The position numbers and the translations under genes are program-made. Positions 26,364-36,052 of a stretch of DNA of 64,000 bases are shown here, piece by piece (positions within the stretch are counted from its first letter, which is position 1; the number at the start of each line of letters is the position of its first letter). Below the pieces are notes generated by a model, which did no database searches, had not been told where the DNA came from, and was given only the letters and a program-made list of their open reading frames with translations. Source of the stretch: Flavobacterium fluviale (lineage in GTDB: Bacteria; Bacteroidota; Bacteroidia; Flavobacteriales; Flavobacteriaceae); the NCBI RefSeq assembly GCF_003312915.1, contig NZ_CP030261.1:1054001-1118000 (forward strand). The letters run 5' to 3'.

Positions 26364-28024
26364 TGTAATTTTCTTTTGACTTTTTTTAAATATTTTTCAA
26401 TCTTTTCTTTATCAGGAACTGTAGTAATTTCAAGGGTTAAGGCTTTTTCAAAATTAAGCTTAGCCTGCAGATATTCCTTTTTTTGGTAAAAGTACAATCC
26501 TGCCTTATAATATACAACCCAATAATCTGGGTTTAACGATTGATAATTTTGAATAAACTCTGGAGAAATCAGTTCTTTGTTCTCAAGAAGCAGATCTATT
26601 TTATGATCTTCAACTTTAAATTTTTTAAAATTCTGATAAGCAGTTGTTTCCAAAAAGGGATCTTTGGCAATATTCAGATTTTTACTTTGAAAAGATTCTG
26701 TCTTATTCCTATTTTCACCAAAAACAGCGTTCAGATCATAACAGACAAATTCCCCCAATTGATATGGATTTGCCGAAACCCAGACTAATTTTTCTTTCGG
26801 TTTAAAAATAATTCCGTGATGTGCTAACAGCTGATTCAGTGCTTTTTCATTTCCATATCCTAAAGAAATGTTTTGTAAACCGTCTTTATTTCGAAGAATT
26901 TCCGAAGCAATTTTTGGATTTACTTTTGAATTCTCAGCCAGTAATTCCTGCATTCTTTCCAATCGATATTCAGAATGGCTGTTTGCAATTTGTTCCAGAT
27001 TTCGTTTATCAGCTGCAAAAGCTTCACCTTGAAAATGATTCGAACAGATTAATTGATCACTGTTGGCAACATCGTAAATATCCATTTTATTGGGTGAAAC
27101 TTCAATTAAAATGGCTTTGTTGTCATTGGCGCTTCCAACCATAATCGACTCGGAAACAAATACTTTTCTCTTTTTTGCAATGGCGATGGCTTCGTCTAAA
27201 GTTTTGGCGTGCTGTAAAATTTCACGTGTCAAAATCGAAATTGGAGTTTTCGCGCTCAGCGGAATTTTAGATTTAGAAGCATTTATTGTCACAGTCAATC
27301 CTTCATAATTCATTCCAGAAACGGCTCCAATCATTCCTGGCCAAGTTACCATCATAAACGGAAATCCTTCTTTAGGTTTGATAAAGGCTGCGATTTTATT
27401 TTCCGCGAAAGCGTCATTCACATAAAAATCAAAATTACGCGCCAAAATTAAATTGCCGTCTTCCGATTTTTCGTTCCACGCCGCAAAAGAAGAACAGCCT
27501 ACTAAAGCCAGATCTTGAAGCGCATGCCCAATATCGTGCGCAGCGTGTAAATATAAACTGCGCTGATATTGCGGTGCGATATTATCAAACTCATTCGAAG
27601 TATATTGCGAAACGCCGTAAATTTCAGTTTGATATTCATTTGGAACATTCAAATACAATTTGCGATTATACCATTTTAAAAACTGGCGAAGCATTTTCTG
27701 CTGCAATTTGGACGGGATAAAATCGGTGATTTTGGAGAAAAAAATACGCTGTTGCTTTTGCAAAAGCGAGTCGGTTAGAGCGCCGGTTGTTAAACCAATT
27801 TCCAATGGATCGCCTTCGATATATAATTCCCAAAGACCTTGTTTATTTTTTAAAAATGAATTTTTCCCAGAAATAAATGTGCTGTCTGTTATTTTTTCAA
27901 CAACGGGTTTTGCCGAATTATAAGCCGTAATATCTGGTTTATGATGTTTTGATTTTGATGTACCGCAAGAAGTCAGCACGCTTAAAAAACCGAGAAAGAA
28001 GAAATATATAATTCGGCTTTTCAT
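26360..28024 (-). CDS. C45-type autoproteolytic acyltransferase/hydrolase lipoprotein (flexirubin cluster)
   Basis: A 554-residue lipoprotein (LTSC, Cys 20). The Ntn-hydrolase core begins at LVGCSSFAAW, whose Cys at about 177 is the expected nucleophile freed by self-cleavage, followed by LILARNFDF and MNYEGLTVTINAS. Peptidase C45 includes acyl-CoA:6-aminopenicillanate acyltransferase. The C-terminal 70 residues look like one TPR pair. As a lipid-anchored acyl-transfer enzyme in a pigment cluster it might join or trim the polyene ester; the reaction is not known. Confidence 0.75.
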   Translation of the reverse strand: MKSRIIYFFFLGFLSVLTSCGTSKSKHHKPDITAYNSAKPVVEKITDSTFISGKNSFLKNKQGLWELYIEGDPLEIGLTTGALTDSLLQKQQRIFFSKITDFIPSKLQQKMLRQFLKWYNRKLYLNVPNEYQTEIYGVSQYTSNEFDNIAPQYQRSLYLHAAHDIGHALQDLALVGCSSFAAWNEKSEDGNLILARNFDFYVNDAFAENKIAAFIKPKEGFPFMMVTWPGMIGAVSGMNYEGLTVTINASKSKIPLSAKTPISILTREILQHAKTLDEAIAIAKKRKVFVSESIMVGSANDNKAILIEVSPNKMDIYDVANSDQLICSNHFQGEAFAADKRNLEQIANSHSEYRLERMQELLAENSKVNPKIASEILRNKDGLQNISLGYGNEKALNQLLAHHGIIFKPKEKLVWVSANPYQLGEFVCYDLNAVFGENRNKTESFQSKNLNIAKDPFLETTAYQNFKKFKVEDHKIDLLLENKELISPEFIQNYQSLNPDYWVVYYKAGLYFYQKKEYLQAKLNFEKALTLEITTVPDKEKIEKYLKKVKRKLQ

Positions 28025-28031
28025 GATTCAA

Positions 28032-29549
28032 TTATTCAGATGCTTTTTTAATTTTTTCCAGCAGATACTCTTTACCTACAATTTCAGAGCAGGTTAAAAC
28101 AGCTCCAACCGTAACGCCCAAGACACCGTGCATGTTGATACTTTGGCCCGTAAGATACAGATTTTCTAGTTTAGTTTTTGTGGGAATTAAAGTTTTCATC
28201 GGATTATTAGAATCTTTGATATAACCGTACATATTACCGCCGTCGCCGCCAATATAGTCGCGGTACGAAAGTGGGGTCGAAGTATGAACCGATTTTATAC
28301 AGTCTTTAATTCCAGGAAATTTCTTTTCGATTTCCTCTAAAAATTTTGTCGCTTTTTTGGTTTTAAATTCCTCATAACTTTCGCCTCGGCCATTCTCTTC
28401 AAAAGTGGTGTTAAAAGTGTTTTCCCAAGTTTTAACATCCTCATATTTCATATAAGTTAAAAAAGTCATCCCATCTGCCCATTCTTCGTCTTTTTGTGAC
28501 GGATTCATAGATGCCATAAAAGTTTTGGGCCATGAATTTTCGTCGTAATCATGCGCAGTCCAAACATCATCAGTACTTTTAAAATGGTAATAATTATGAT
28601 TGATGTATTTGAAAGTTTTGGGTTTAAAAACAATATAGAGGCTAAAAGCTGAAAAAACATTTTCCAGATTTTGAATTCTATTGAAAAATGGTTTGCGGAA
28701 GTTTTCCTGGCCCGCCATTTTCAAAGTCGTTTTTGGTTCTATGTTAGAAATGAAATATGTTCCCAAAACTTCGGTTCCGTCTTTCATTTTAACCGAATTT
28801 ACTTTTTGGTTTTCAACCTCAAATTGGATTACTTCTTTGTGTTTAAAAAATTCACCGTCGTATTTTTTGAGTTGTTTGAGAAGTTGTTTCGTAATCTGAC
28901 TTCCACCATTTATGCAGCGCCAAGAACTTTCAATATAAGAATTGACAACAAGTGCATGTACATAAAACGGAGATTTCTCTGCAATTCCGGCGTAAAGAAA
29001 ATTGGATCCAGCCAAAACCGCTTTCAGTTTTTCATTTTGAGTAAAGGAATCGATGGTTTCTTTCGCGTTAAGCGCTAAAATTTCATCATCATATTTTCCT
29101 TCAGATTCTAAATTGTAAAGAGGAAATGCTTTGCAGACCTCCTTTATCTTTTGACAGTAGTTCAAGAGGTTTTCTTTTTCTTCAGGAAAGTAATTTGTTA
29201 ATTGCTGAATGAAATTTTCGAAACCCTGCGCATGCGGATATTCGGTTTTATCATCCTCAAAAGAAATAATATCAAAACCATTTTCATCTAGTTTTTTTAG
29301 ATTCAAATGATCCATTATTCCAATATATTTGAAATATTGATGAAGATTCTGACCTTCCCCCAAACCTCCGATGTAATGGATCCCCGTATCAAAAATGGTT
29401 TTATCTCTTACGAAAGTCTGAAGATTTCCCCCGTACTGATTGTTTTTTTCGAGCACACCAACGCTGTAGCCTTCTTTTGCCAGAATTACCGCAGAAACCA
29501 ATCCGCCTAAACCGCTGCCAACTATGACTACATCGTACTCTTTTTTCAT
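28032..29549 (-). CDS. FAD-dependent phytoene-desaturase/retinol-saturase-like oxidoreductase (flexirubin cluster)
   Basis: A 505-residue flavoprotein. The dinucleotide fold is VVIVGSGLGGLVSAVILAKEG with EKNNQYGGNLQTF after it, and the C-terminal FAD site is NLYLTGQSINMHGVLG. The family oxidises, reduces or isomerises conjugated double bonds. Desaturation or reduction within the polyene or alkyl chain is plausible. It overlaps the exporter gene by 4 bases, so the two are translationally coupled. Confidence 0.8.
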   Translation of the reverse strand: MKKEYDVVIVGSGLGGLVSAVILAKEGYSVGVLEKNNQYGGNLQTFVRDKTIFDTGIHYIGGLGEGQNLHQYFKYIGIMDHLNLKKLDENGFDIISFEDDKTEYPHAQGFENFIQQLTNYFPEEKENLLNYCQKIKEVCKAFPLYNLESEGKYDDEILALNAKETIDSFTQNEKLKAVLAGSNFLYAGIAEKSPFYVHALVVNSYIESSWRCINGGSQITKQLLKQLKKYDGEFFKHKEVIQFEVENQKVNSVKMKDGTEVLGTYFISNIEPKTTLKMAGQENFRKPFFNRIQNLENVFSAFSLYIVFKPKTFKYINHNYYHFKSTDDVWTAHDYDENSWPKTFMASMNPSQKDEEWADGMTFLTYMKYEDVKTWENTFNTTFEENGRGESYEEFKTKKATKFLEEIEKKFPGIKDCIKSVHTSTPLSYRDYIGGDGGNMYGYIKDSNNPMKTLIPTKTKLENLYLTGQSINMHGVLGVTVGAVLTCSEIVGKEYLLEKIKKASE

Positions 29550-32500
29550 TCTTTTTTCTTTAAAACAAGTAAACCTTTTTCGTCAGAAACTATTTCAAAA
29601 TCTGAACTTGTAATCTGATTTTTTAAATTCGGACAATTTACTAAAATTATAAACGAAACGTTTTGAAATCCTTTTTCAAGGTTGTTTTTGTAACTTTCAT
29701 CAGAAATCAAAAGGACATCATATTGATTTTCAAATGCAGTCTCCAATTGATCCAAATATGATATTTTTCTTTTGGATACAATATAATTCGTTTTGGCAAC
29801 GAGCAATTTTTCTTCATCATTTATGAAAGAAAATATTTTTCGCTGCGGTTCCTGCAAAGCTACTAAAACATCCAGCTGTCCATAATCATTTCCTAAATGC
29901 AGGATTTTTGCTTTTGGCTGAATGTGTTTATTTAAGTTATAATAGGTTTCCAGATTTTGCTTTAAATCTTGTTTTACGCTGTTGCCAATTTCAATTTCTT
30001 TATAATCATAACTGGCGATCAGCATTTTTTTGAAATAATCTGGACCTTCAAGTTCTTGGCGAATTTTACGATATTCTGCTTTAAAATAAGAACTTATCTG
30101 TTTGGTTCTTTCGGTATAATTAGTTCCAAATGAGGAATCATCAGGACTAATTCTCTGCAAGATATTAACCGTCAAATTTCCATGATGAATGACAAAATCA
30201 CCTTTCGGAATCAGTTCTGATGCACCGTGAATAACGATCGGAATTATGTCTAAATTGAATTCTTCTGCAAGGAAAAAAGCACCTTTGTGAAAGCGTTTAA
30301 TAACATTATTTTCGGATCGTGTTCCTTCTGGAAAAATCATTAAAGAATATCCTTCGTTTATTTTTTTTCGTAAATGTTCAACGCCTCCTTCCAGACCTTC
30401 AGAAACGGGATAAAATCCTGCTTTTCTAACGACACCGCCAAAAATAGGGGAGTTGTAAACCCAGTCGCTAACTAAGAAAATAATTTTTGGACTCAGCATT
30501 CCGATTGTCAAAATGTCTATAAACGATGAATGATTGGCAATAATTACAGCTGGTTTTTCAAAAGTTTCATTAAAATTATTAATGACTTTTTTGCGTATAA
30601 AAGGATTGGAATACAATACCGATTTCATGAATTTTGAAATCACATATCGGAACGCTTTCATTTTTGATTTTTTGCTGAAAGGCAAAATTGGCATAATGGT
30701 AAAGCTAAAAATCGACATTACGATTCCGCCCAAACCATAATAAGCAAACGAAATTACGCCGTGTACAAAAGTTCGTAATTGGAAAGGAGGGTTTCCTTTT
30801 TTTGGACGATTTGATAAAAACAGCTTGAATAAAATCGGATAAAAAATGAAGGTAATAATCAGAGCTGCAAAAACCCCAATTAAAGAAACCGCTGAAATTG
30901 AAGTCAATGCAGGATGTTTGGCAAATATCATCGCACCAATTCCTAAAATCGTTGTAATAACCGCCAAGATAATTGACGTTCTGTAAACTGCAATTTCGTT
31001 AACGCCGGTCGAATATTCTTTTTGTAATGCGCTCGTCATAAAAATACTGAAATCGACTCCGTGACCAAAAATCAAAGTGCAGACAATCATACTGAAAATA
31101 TTCATTTGAATGCCAAAAATGCCCATAATTCCTGCTGTTACAATTCCAGTTAAAGCAATTGGAATACAGCTGATAATAACCAATTCGATTCTTCGGAAAA
31201 AGAAAAATAGAATTAGAATTACAGCAACGAAAGAATAATTGACAAGTGAATTAAAATCGGTTTTTAAAGTATTGAAAAACGTTTCGTTCATCTGCTGGCG
31301 ATCGATTGCAATTATGTTTTCTTTTGCTGAAGCAGATTTTACAAAAACATCACGCTGCTCAGGCGCGACCTTTACTAAAGTTGAAATGGTATAAAAACCA
31401 TTTTTTTCGGTTATAAATTCTTGTAATTGCAGTGCTTTAATCTTTAAAAATTCAGCTGCACCAACAGGTTTGAAATCAAAATCTAAATGATCAAAAAATA
31501 AATTATAAGTTGTAGGTTTAAAACCAAGTTTAGCGCCTTCAGCAATTAATTCTGATTTTATGAATTCCTTTTTCTGCGAAGTCCAAAATGAATTCCATTT
31601 ATTAATTTTTTCAATTTGTTCTTTTTGAGAAAGCACAATACCGCCAACTGAACTGAAATTTAAAATTTTATCCTGCTGTTTTTCTTTAGATAAATCTTCA
31701 AAGAGCTTACTGTTATGTTGCAAAGCTTCTTCCATACTTTTTCCGTACGAAGCGACATAAATGGTTTTGGAAGTTAAACTTGTGCTTTCTTCCAATTGTT
31801 TTTCTGCAGCTTTAATGTCTTTCGGAATAAAATTCAACTGCGACAAATCGTTATTAAAACCCACATCATTATAAGTGAAACAACATATAATGGTAATGAT
31901 AACACAAAGTCCAATTAAGATTTTATTGTTGTGAAAAGAAAAATGTGCCATTTTATCGATCACGTTTTTTTTATGTTCTGCTGGATTTTCCTTTGGTTTA
32001 TACAAATGCGGAACAATTAAAAGCGAAAAAACTCCAGTCGCCATAGCAATAACAGCAGCGAAAATTCCGAGATCATTTAACGCATCAGATTTTACAAAAA
32101 GCAGACATAAAAACGCCACGGCAGTTGTAGAGCTACTCATAATAACGGGCATTGTAATGTCTTTGTACAACGTTTTTACATCGCTATTATGTTTGTAATG
32201 TGTGAGAATATGAATAGAATAATCAATCGTAATTCCCAATAAAATAGAACCAATTCCTAATGAAATTGCAGAAATTTGTTCTCTGACGAAATATAAAAAA
32301 GCAACTGCAAACAAACCTCCAAAAACAGTTGGAAGAAAAATAATCAGCGGAATTAAAATCTTTCGATAAAACAAAATCAGAATTAGCATTAACGTAAACA
32401 TCGCAATGGATGTCGTTAAAATAATGTCGCTCTTAATTTGATTGGCGTTTGCAACAGCAATTAAAGCAGAACCAAAATAACTGATAGAAGTTTTCCCTTT

Positions 32501-33229
32501 AAATTTCTGATTTAGGTTTTCCTGAATAGATTTGAGGTTTTCGGCAAAAATGGTGTTTTTTTCGGTTTCGCTAGACGGAATATTAGAAGTAATAAAAAGC
32601 AATAATTTCTTTTTGTCTTTAGTCATTACAAAACCATTTTCCAGCGTAAAATCATCACCAATATTTAATTGCTGTAATTTTTTTAAAGCGATAAATGAAA
32701 TTCCAAAAGGATCCTGCAGAATAAAATCTTTGGTAACAAATCCAGACGGAGAAATAATCGATTTGTAATTTCCTTGAACAGTTGCTGCAATGCTGTCTTT
32801 TTCTAACTTCTGCTGAATGTTTTGATAATCTTTATTATCTAGAAAAAGAGGCAGATTGTTGTAAACAAAATCAATGGTTTCTTGGATGTTTTCTTCGTCT
32901 ATTTTTCCTTGAATTCCTGTTATGTAAGGTTTGCAGGATTTAGAAACGCTGTCTGAAAAAGCAGTCGCCATTTCTTTTAAATCATCGGCCGAACCGTTTT
33001 TTTCGAGTTTGAAAATTACGGTAGTTTTATCAGCAAAATTGAGTTGTTTGAGCACTTTGGCGGTAACATCCGTTTTATCGTTGGTTGGTATAAGTTTGGT
33101 AATATCTTCTTCAAACTTTAATCTTGAAGCAAAAAATCCGAAAACTAAAAGCATCAAAACAGCCAAAAAAACCGAAAGAGATTTTCTTCGATTTACAAAT
33201 AAATGAATGGCGTAGAAGTATTGATGCAT
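29546..33229 (-). CDS. MMPL/RND-type exporter fused to PlsC acyltransferase and a C-terminal Rossmann-like domain
   Basis: A 1227-residue three-part protein. Residues 1-810 form an MMPL exporter: one helix, a periplasmic loop, a membrane block with the GIGSILLGITIDYSIHILTHY pattern, a second loop and a second block with FGHGVDFSIFM. Residues about 880-1060 are a PlsC acyltransferase with NHSSFID (HX4D, near 899) and FPEGTRS near 965. Residues about 1085-1227 resemble a methyltransferase-like fold (ILHLGNDYGQLDVLVAL). ApeM in aryl polyene clusters is an MMPL exporter, and the acyltransferase may attach or transfer acyl groups during export. Confidence 0.8.
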   Translation of the reverse strand: MHQYFYAIHLFVNRRKSLSVFLAVLMLLVFGFFASRLKFEEDITKLIPTNDKTDVTAKVLKQLNFADKTTVIFKLEKNGSADDLKEMATAFSDSVSKSCKPYITGIQGKIDEENIQETIDFVYNNLPLFLDNKDYQNIQQKLEKDSIAATVQGNYKSIISPSGFVTKDFILQDPFGISFIALKKLQQLNIGDDFTLENGFVMTKDKKKLLLFITSNIPSSETEKNTIFAENLKSIQENLNQKFKGKTSISYFGSALIAVANANQIKSDIILTTSIAMFTLMLILILFYRKILIPLIIFLPTVFGGLFAVAFLYFVREQISAISLGIGSILLGITIDYSIHILTHYKHNSDVKTLYKDITMPVIMSSSTTAVAFLCLLFVKSDALNDLGIFAAVIAMATGVFSLLIVPHLYKPKENPAEHKKNVIDKMAHFSFHNNKILIGLCVIITIICCFTYNDVGFNNDLSQLNFIPKDIKAAEKQLEESTSLTSKTIYVASYGKSMEEALQHNSKLFEDLSKEKQQDKILNFSSVGGIVLSQKEQIEKINKWNSFWTSQKKEFIKSELIAEGAKLGFKPTTYNLFFDHLDFDFKPVGAAEFLKIKALQLQEFITEKNGFYTISTLVKVAPEQRDVFVKSASAKENIIAIDRQQMNETFFNTLKTDFNSLVNYSFVAVILILFFFFRRIELVIISCIPIALTGIVTAGIMGIFGIQMNIFSMIVCTLIFGHGVDFSIFMTSALQKEYSTGVNEIAVYRTSIILAVITTILGIGAMIFAKHPALTSISAVSLIGVFAALIITFIFYPILFKLFLSNRPKKGNPPFQLRTFVHGVISFAYYGLGGIVMSIFSFTIMPILPFSKKSKMKAFRYVISKFMKSVLYSNPFIRKKVINNFNETFEKPAVIIANHSSFIDILTIGMLSPKIIFLVSDWVYNSPIFGGVVRKAGFYPVSEGLEGGVEHLRKKINEGYSLMIFPEGTRSENNVIKRFHKGAFFLAEEFNLDIIPIVIHGASELIPKGDFVIHHGNLTVNILQRISPDDSSFGTNYTERTKQISSYFKAEYRKIRQELEGPDYFKKMLIASYDYKEIEIGNSVKQDLKQNLETYYNLNKHIQPKAKILHLGNDYGQLDVLVALQEPQRKIFSFINDEEKLLVAKTNYIVSKRKISYLDQLETAFENQYDVLLISDESYKNNLEKGFQNVSFIILVNCPNLKNQITSSDFEIVSDEKGLLVLKKKE

Positions 33230-33378
33230 GCTTATTTATTTTTTTGCCACAGATTAACCTGATTTGCACAGATTTTTTTTCGTTACGAATTTATTCCAAT
33301 TAGAATAATTAGTGAATTTGTGGCTATTGGCCTTGAATAAAAATCATTTTAATCCTTTTAATCTGTGGCAAACTTAAT
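33230..33378. repeat. intergenic inverted repeat, CACAGATTAA family
   Basis: TTTGCCACAGATTAA just inside the left end and TTAATCTGTGGCAAA just inside the right end are exact complements about 100 bases apart, with GATTTGCACAGATT between. Related words occur at 37.94, 44.04 and 61.54 kb. No coding frame is seen. Confidence 0.65.
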
Positions 33379-34554
33379 TTAAATATTTGGTTTGTTTTTA
33401 GAACTAAAAGCAGTTAAAAGGAAATAACTTATAAGACCAGCTGATAGTGCCGAAACGGTTGCTAAAATAAGACTTCCGACGATATATTGTGCAGCATTTT
33501 TTTGAATATCATCAAATGTCATCGAACTATCTAAAATTAGCGGGGCATCGCTGGAAACAAAAAAGCTTCCTACTTTCAAAGAACCGTAAATAATAAAGGG
33601 TATAAAAGGCGGAAAACTCACATTAGAAGTTAAATATGCGATTACTTTGTTCAGTCGAAAAATCGCGGCAAAAGTAAAAAGCAAAATAGTCTGGAATCCC
33701 CAGAAAGGAGAAAGTCCGATAAAAATACCTAAAGCAATGGCGGCCGATTTTTTAAAATTAGAATCGTTGCTTTCTAAAATATCTTCTAGAAAGAATTTTT
33801 TAAAACCTTTTTTTTTTGCTCTTCTAAAGAAATCTCGAGGCTTAATATACAACAAAGCATTGGTTACCAAAACAGTATTCAGAATACTAATTCGGGTAAA
33901 ATCTCGAAACGGACGAAAATGCGAAACTCTTTCTGCAGGATCATATAAAACCTGAATCGGAATATTTTTAACTACAATTCCTTTCCACGCAGCGCGCACA
34001 ATGACTTCGATTTCAAATTCAAATTTATTGGTGTAAAAACGTTTCGGAAGCAATCGCAAAGGATATAATCGAAATCCAGATTGTGTATCATCGAGCTTAA
34101 TTCCAGTTTCGAACTTAAACCAGAAATTAGAAAACTTGTTACCAAAACTACTTTTCTTCGGAACATTTTCCTGCGCCATGTTACGGCTTCCAATCAGGAG
34201 AGCATTCGGTTCGTTTTGAATTGCTTCAATAAAAATCGGAATGTCTGCAGCAAAATGCTGTCCGTCAGAATCTATCGTAATGGCATAATCAAAATTCAAT
34301 TCGATAGCTTTTCTAAAACCATTTCGAAGCGCGCGTCCCTTTCCTAAATTTTTAGGATGATGAATCTGCGTCAGCTGCGAATATTGTTTTAGAATTTCGC
34401 TTGTCGAATCGGTTGAACCGTCATTGACTATAATAACATTTGAGGTGAAATCTAAAATAGAATCCAGTACTTTTTTTAGTGTTTTTTGGTTATTGTAAGT
34501 TGGTACAATAACACAAAAGCTAGTCGAATTCAGCAATTCCTGCGTTGATTTCAT
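33379..34554 (-). CDS. family 2 glycosyltransferase with C-terminal DUF2062 membrane domain (flexirubin cluster)
   Basis: A 391-residue protein. Residues 12-230 are a GT2 domain with VPTYNNQKTLKKVLDSIL, VNDGSTDST, the DxD-type ITIDSDGQH and IGSRN. Residues 255-385 are DUF2062, with membrane segments and GLSPFWGFQT. GT2 proteins of this kind act on polyprenyl or lipid carriers. Glycosyltransferase/acyltransferase genes are regular members of aryl polyene clusters (ApeJ). The acceptor here is unknown. Confidence 0.8.
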   Translation of the reverse strand: MKSTQELLNSTSFCVIVPTYNNQKTLKKVLDSILDFTSNVIIVNDGSTDSTSEILKQYSQLTQIHHPKNLGKGRALRNGFRKAIELNFDYAITIDSDGQHFAADIPIFIEAIQNEPNALLIGSRNMAQENVPKKSSFGNKFSNFWFKFETGIKLDDTQSGFRLYPLRLLPKRFYTNKFEFEIEVIVRAAWKGIVVKNIPIQVLYDPAERVSHFRPFRDFTRISILNTVLVTNALLYIKPRDFFRRAKKKGFKKFFLEDILESNDSNFKKSAAIALGIFIGLSPFWGFQTILLFTFAAIFRLNKVIAYLTSNVSFPPFIPFIIYGSLKVGSFFVSSDAPLILDSSMTFDDIQKNAAQYIVGSLILATVSALSAGLISYFLLTAFSSKNKPNI

Positions 34555-34570
34555 GAGGTTTTTATTGGGC

Positions 34571-35056
34571 TTACTTCACGAATTGTTTCTCTTTGGCAGA
34601 GAAACTTTTAGATTGCAAAACAAAATCTTTTAAGTATTCTTTCAAAGATGCATTTTGTTCTGCATAGTGTGCAGCAATATATTTTTTATCCTCTTTAATG
34701 TTTTTCTTATAACCCGTTATTCCTGGAACATTTTCCTGAATACTAAGACGAATCATTCGGATTTCAATATTATTAGGATCGCTGGCAATAACAGATTCTA
34801 GAAGTTTTGCGCCTTCTTTAAATCTATCAATTTTACTGCCTAATTTTTTTTCAAACTTAGAATCAAGCAAAATAGAAGCCGCTTTATAAGCTACCAAAAT
34901 TTTCTCGTCACTATTGGAAACAGTTGAAAGTTTTTCTACAAAATCTTTAGCATTATTTTCAGATTTTGCAACATCTGTATACATTTTGCGAATCGAAGCC
35001 AAGTCTGGCGTTCCTGCAAAATTCACCCATAAAAGTAATGTCAATAATAGTTTCAT
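34571..35056 (-). CDS. uncharacterised secreted protein of the flexirubin cluster
   Basis: A 161-residue protein with a signal peptide (MKLLLTLLLWVNFAGTPD) and a helical, charged remainder (DAKDFVEKLSTVSN-type). It starts 2 bases after the dehydratase-like gene stops. I do not recognise the family. It should be periplasmic. Confidence 0.6.
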   Translation of the reverse strand: MKLLLTLLLWVNFAGTPDLASIRKMYTDVAKSENNAKDFVEKLSTVSNSDEKILVAYKAASILLDSKFEKKLGSKIDRFKEGAKLLESVIASDPNNIEIRMIRLSIQENVPGITGYKKNIKEDKKYIAAHYAEQNASLKEYLKDFVLQSKSFSAKEKQFVK

Positions 35057-35058
35057 AA

Positions 35059-35430
35059 TTATATTTTTTTGTACACCATACTCAATTTTAGAGCAGTAGT
35101 GTCGTTAAAGTAAGTCGTGTTTTTCACTTTTACCAAATCGTCTTCGGTTATAGTAACATCAAGCTCCAAACGTAATTCCGGAGTTACCTCAGGATTAATC
35201 AGTGCCATGAATTTTACATTTGCCAAAGACTGAATCATCAATGAACTTTTTGTAATAGATTCTGTCAGTTCCTTGATAATCTGAATCATGCAAACACCAG
35301 GCATAATAGGATTTCCAGGGAAATGTCCTTTAAAAACCTCATGTTTTTCATTGATTAAAATCGTAATATTATATTTTGAATCAGAAACTTTTTCTTCTGA
35401 TAGTACTTTATAAAAATCTTTTAAAACCAT
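35059..35430 (-). CDS. FabZ-like 3-hydroxyacyl-ACP dehydratase (flexirubin cluster)
   Basis: A 123-residue hotdog protein with GHFPGNPIMPGVCMIQIIKEL near residues 36-56. The His of HFPG is the catalytic base of FabA/FabZ enzymes. It should remove water from 3-hydroxyacyl-ACP to form the conjugated polyene. Of the cluster's three dehydratase-like hotdog proteins, only this one keeps the HFPG motif. It is coded 5 bases after a barrel gene. Confidence 0.75.
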   Translation of the reverse strand: MVLKDFYKVLSEEKVSDSKYNITILINEKHEVFKGHFPGNPIMPGVCMIQIIKELTESITKSSLMIQSLANVKFMALINPEVTPELRLELDVTITEDDLVKVKNTTYFNDTTALKLSMVYKKI

Positions 35431-35435
35431 ATTTT

Positions 35436-36047
35436 CTATTTTCCAAACGAATAGGAAACTCCTAATTGAAAATTAATATTTGTGTTATAATCCCCAAATA
35501 AATAATAATTATTGGAGTCATTTTGATAATAATCACTGCTTAAAACATCTAAAAGACCTTTTTTAAATCGTGCTTCAAATGTTAAACCAGACGGCATCGC
35601 ATAAGCAACACCTAAAACTAAACCTAGATCATTTTGCGCTTTTCTAACCGCGAGATTATCATTCAGCAAAATATCTAAAGTTGGTCCCGCCTGAAATTGT
35701 ATCCCTTGCGCTAAAGTAAATTTATTCACTACAGAAAGCGATAAATAATTTATTTCCAGATCTAAATATTCAGTTTTGTTGGTCTGCGTATTTTCATCAA
35801 AATATTTTCGTTCAACATCATTAGAACCTTGTCTGCTGTAATTGATCTCGGGCTGCAGCGCATAATGTTTCGTTATATTAATCTCTGCAAAACCGCCGGC
35901 ATAAAAATCAGTTTTATAATTGGCATGCATTTCAGAAATTGTCGAAAGATTAAATCCCGCTCTTAAACCCGGCTTAACACTTACTTGGGCTTCTGTGCTT
36001 AAGACTGAAAAAAAAACAGCAATAAAAAGGAATACTTTTTTAGTCAT
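35436..36047 (-). CDS. outer membrane beta-barrel protein, copy 2 (flexirubin cluster)
   Basis: A 203-residue protein with signal peptide (cleavage near TEAQ) and alternating amphipathic strands ending in NFQLGVSYSFGK, the C-terminal Phe-rich pattern of outer-membrane barrels. It shares PGLRAGFNLSTI, the QPEINYSRQG strand and GLTFEARFKKGL with the neighbouring gene, so the two are tandem paralogues of the PorT-like barrel group. It could anchor or shelter pigment in the outer membrane. Confidence 0.75.
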   Translation of the reverse strand: MTKKVFLFIAVFFSVLSTEAQVSVKPGLRAGFNLSTISEMHANYKTDFYAGGFAEINITKHYALQPEINYSRQGSNDVERKYFDENTQTNKTEYLDLEINYLSLSVVNKFTLAQGIQFQAGPTLDILLNDNLAVRKAQNDLGLVLGVAYAMPSGLTFEARFKKGLLDVLSSDYYQNDSNNYYLFGDYNTNINFQLGVSYSFGK

Positions 36048-36052
36048 GTTTT

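Noticed and set aside
28671..29078. 135-codon plus-strand frame inside the FAD oxidoreductase gene
   Set aside because: The product is a low-information Phe/Lys-rich sequence typical of antisense frames in AT-rich genes, and the minus frame is a clear flavoprotein.
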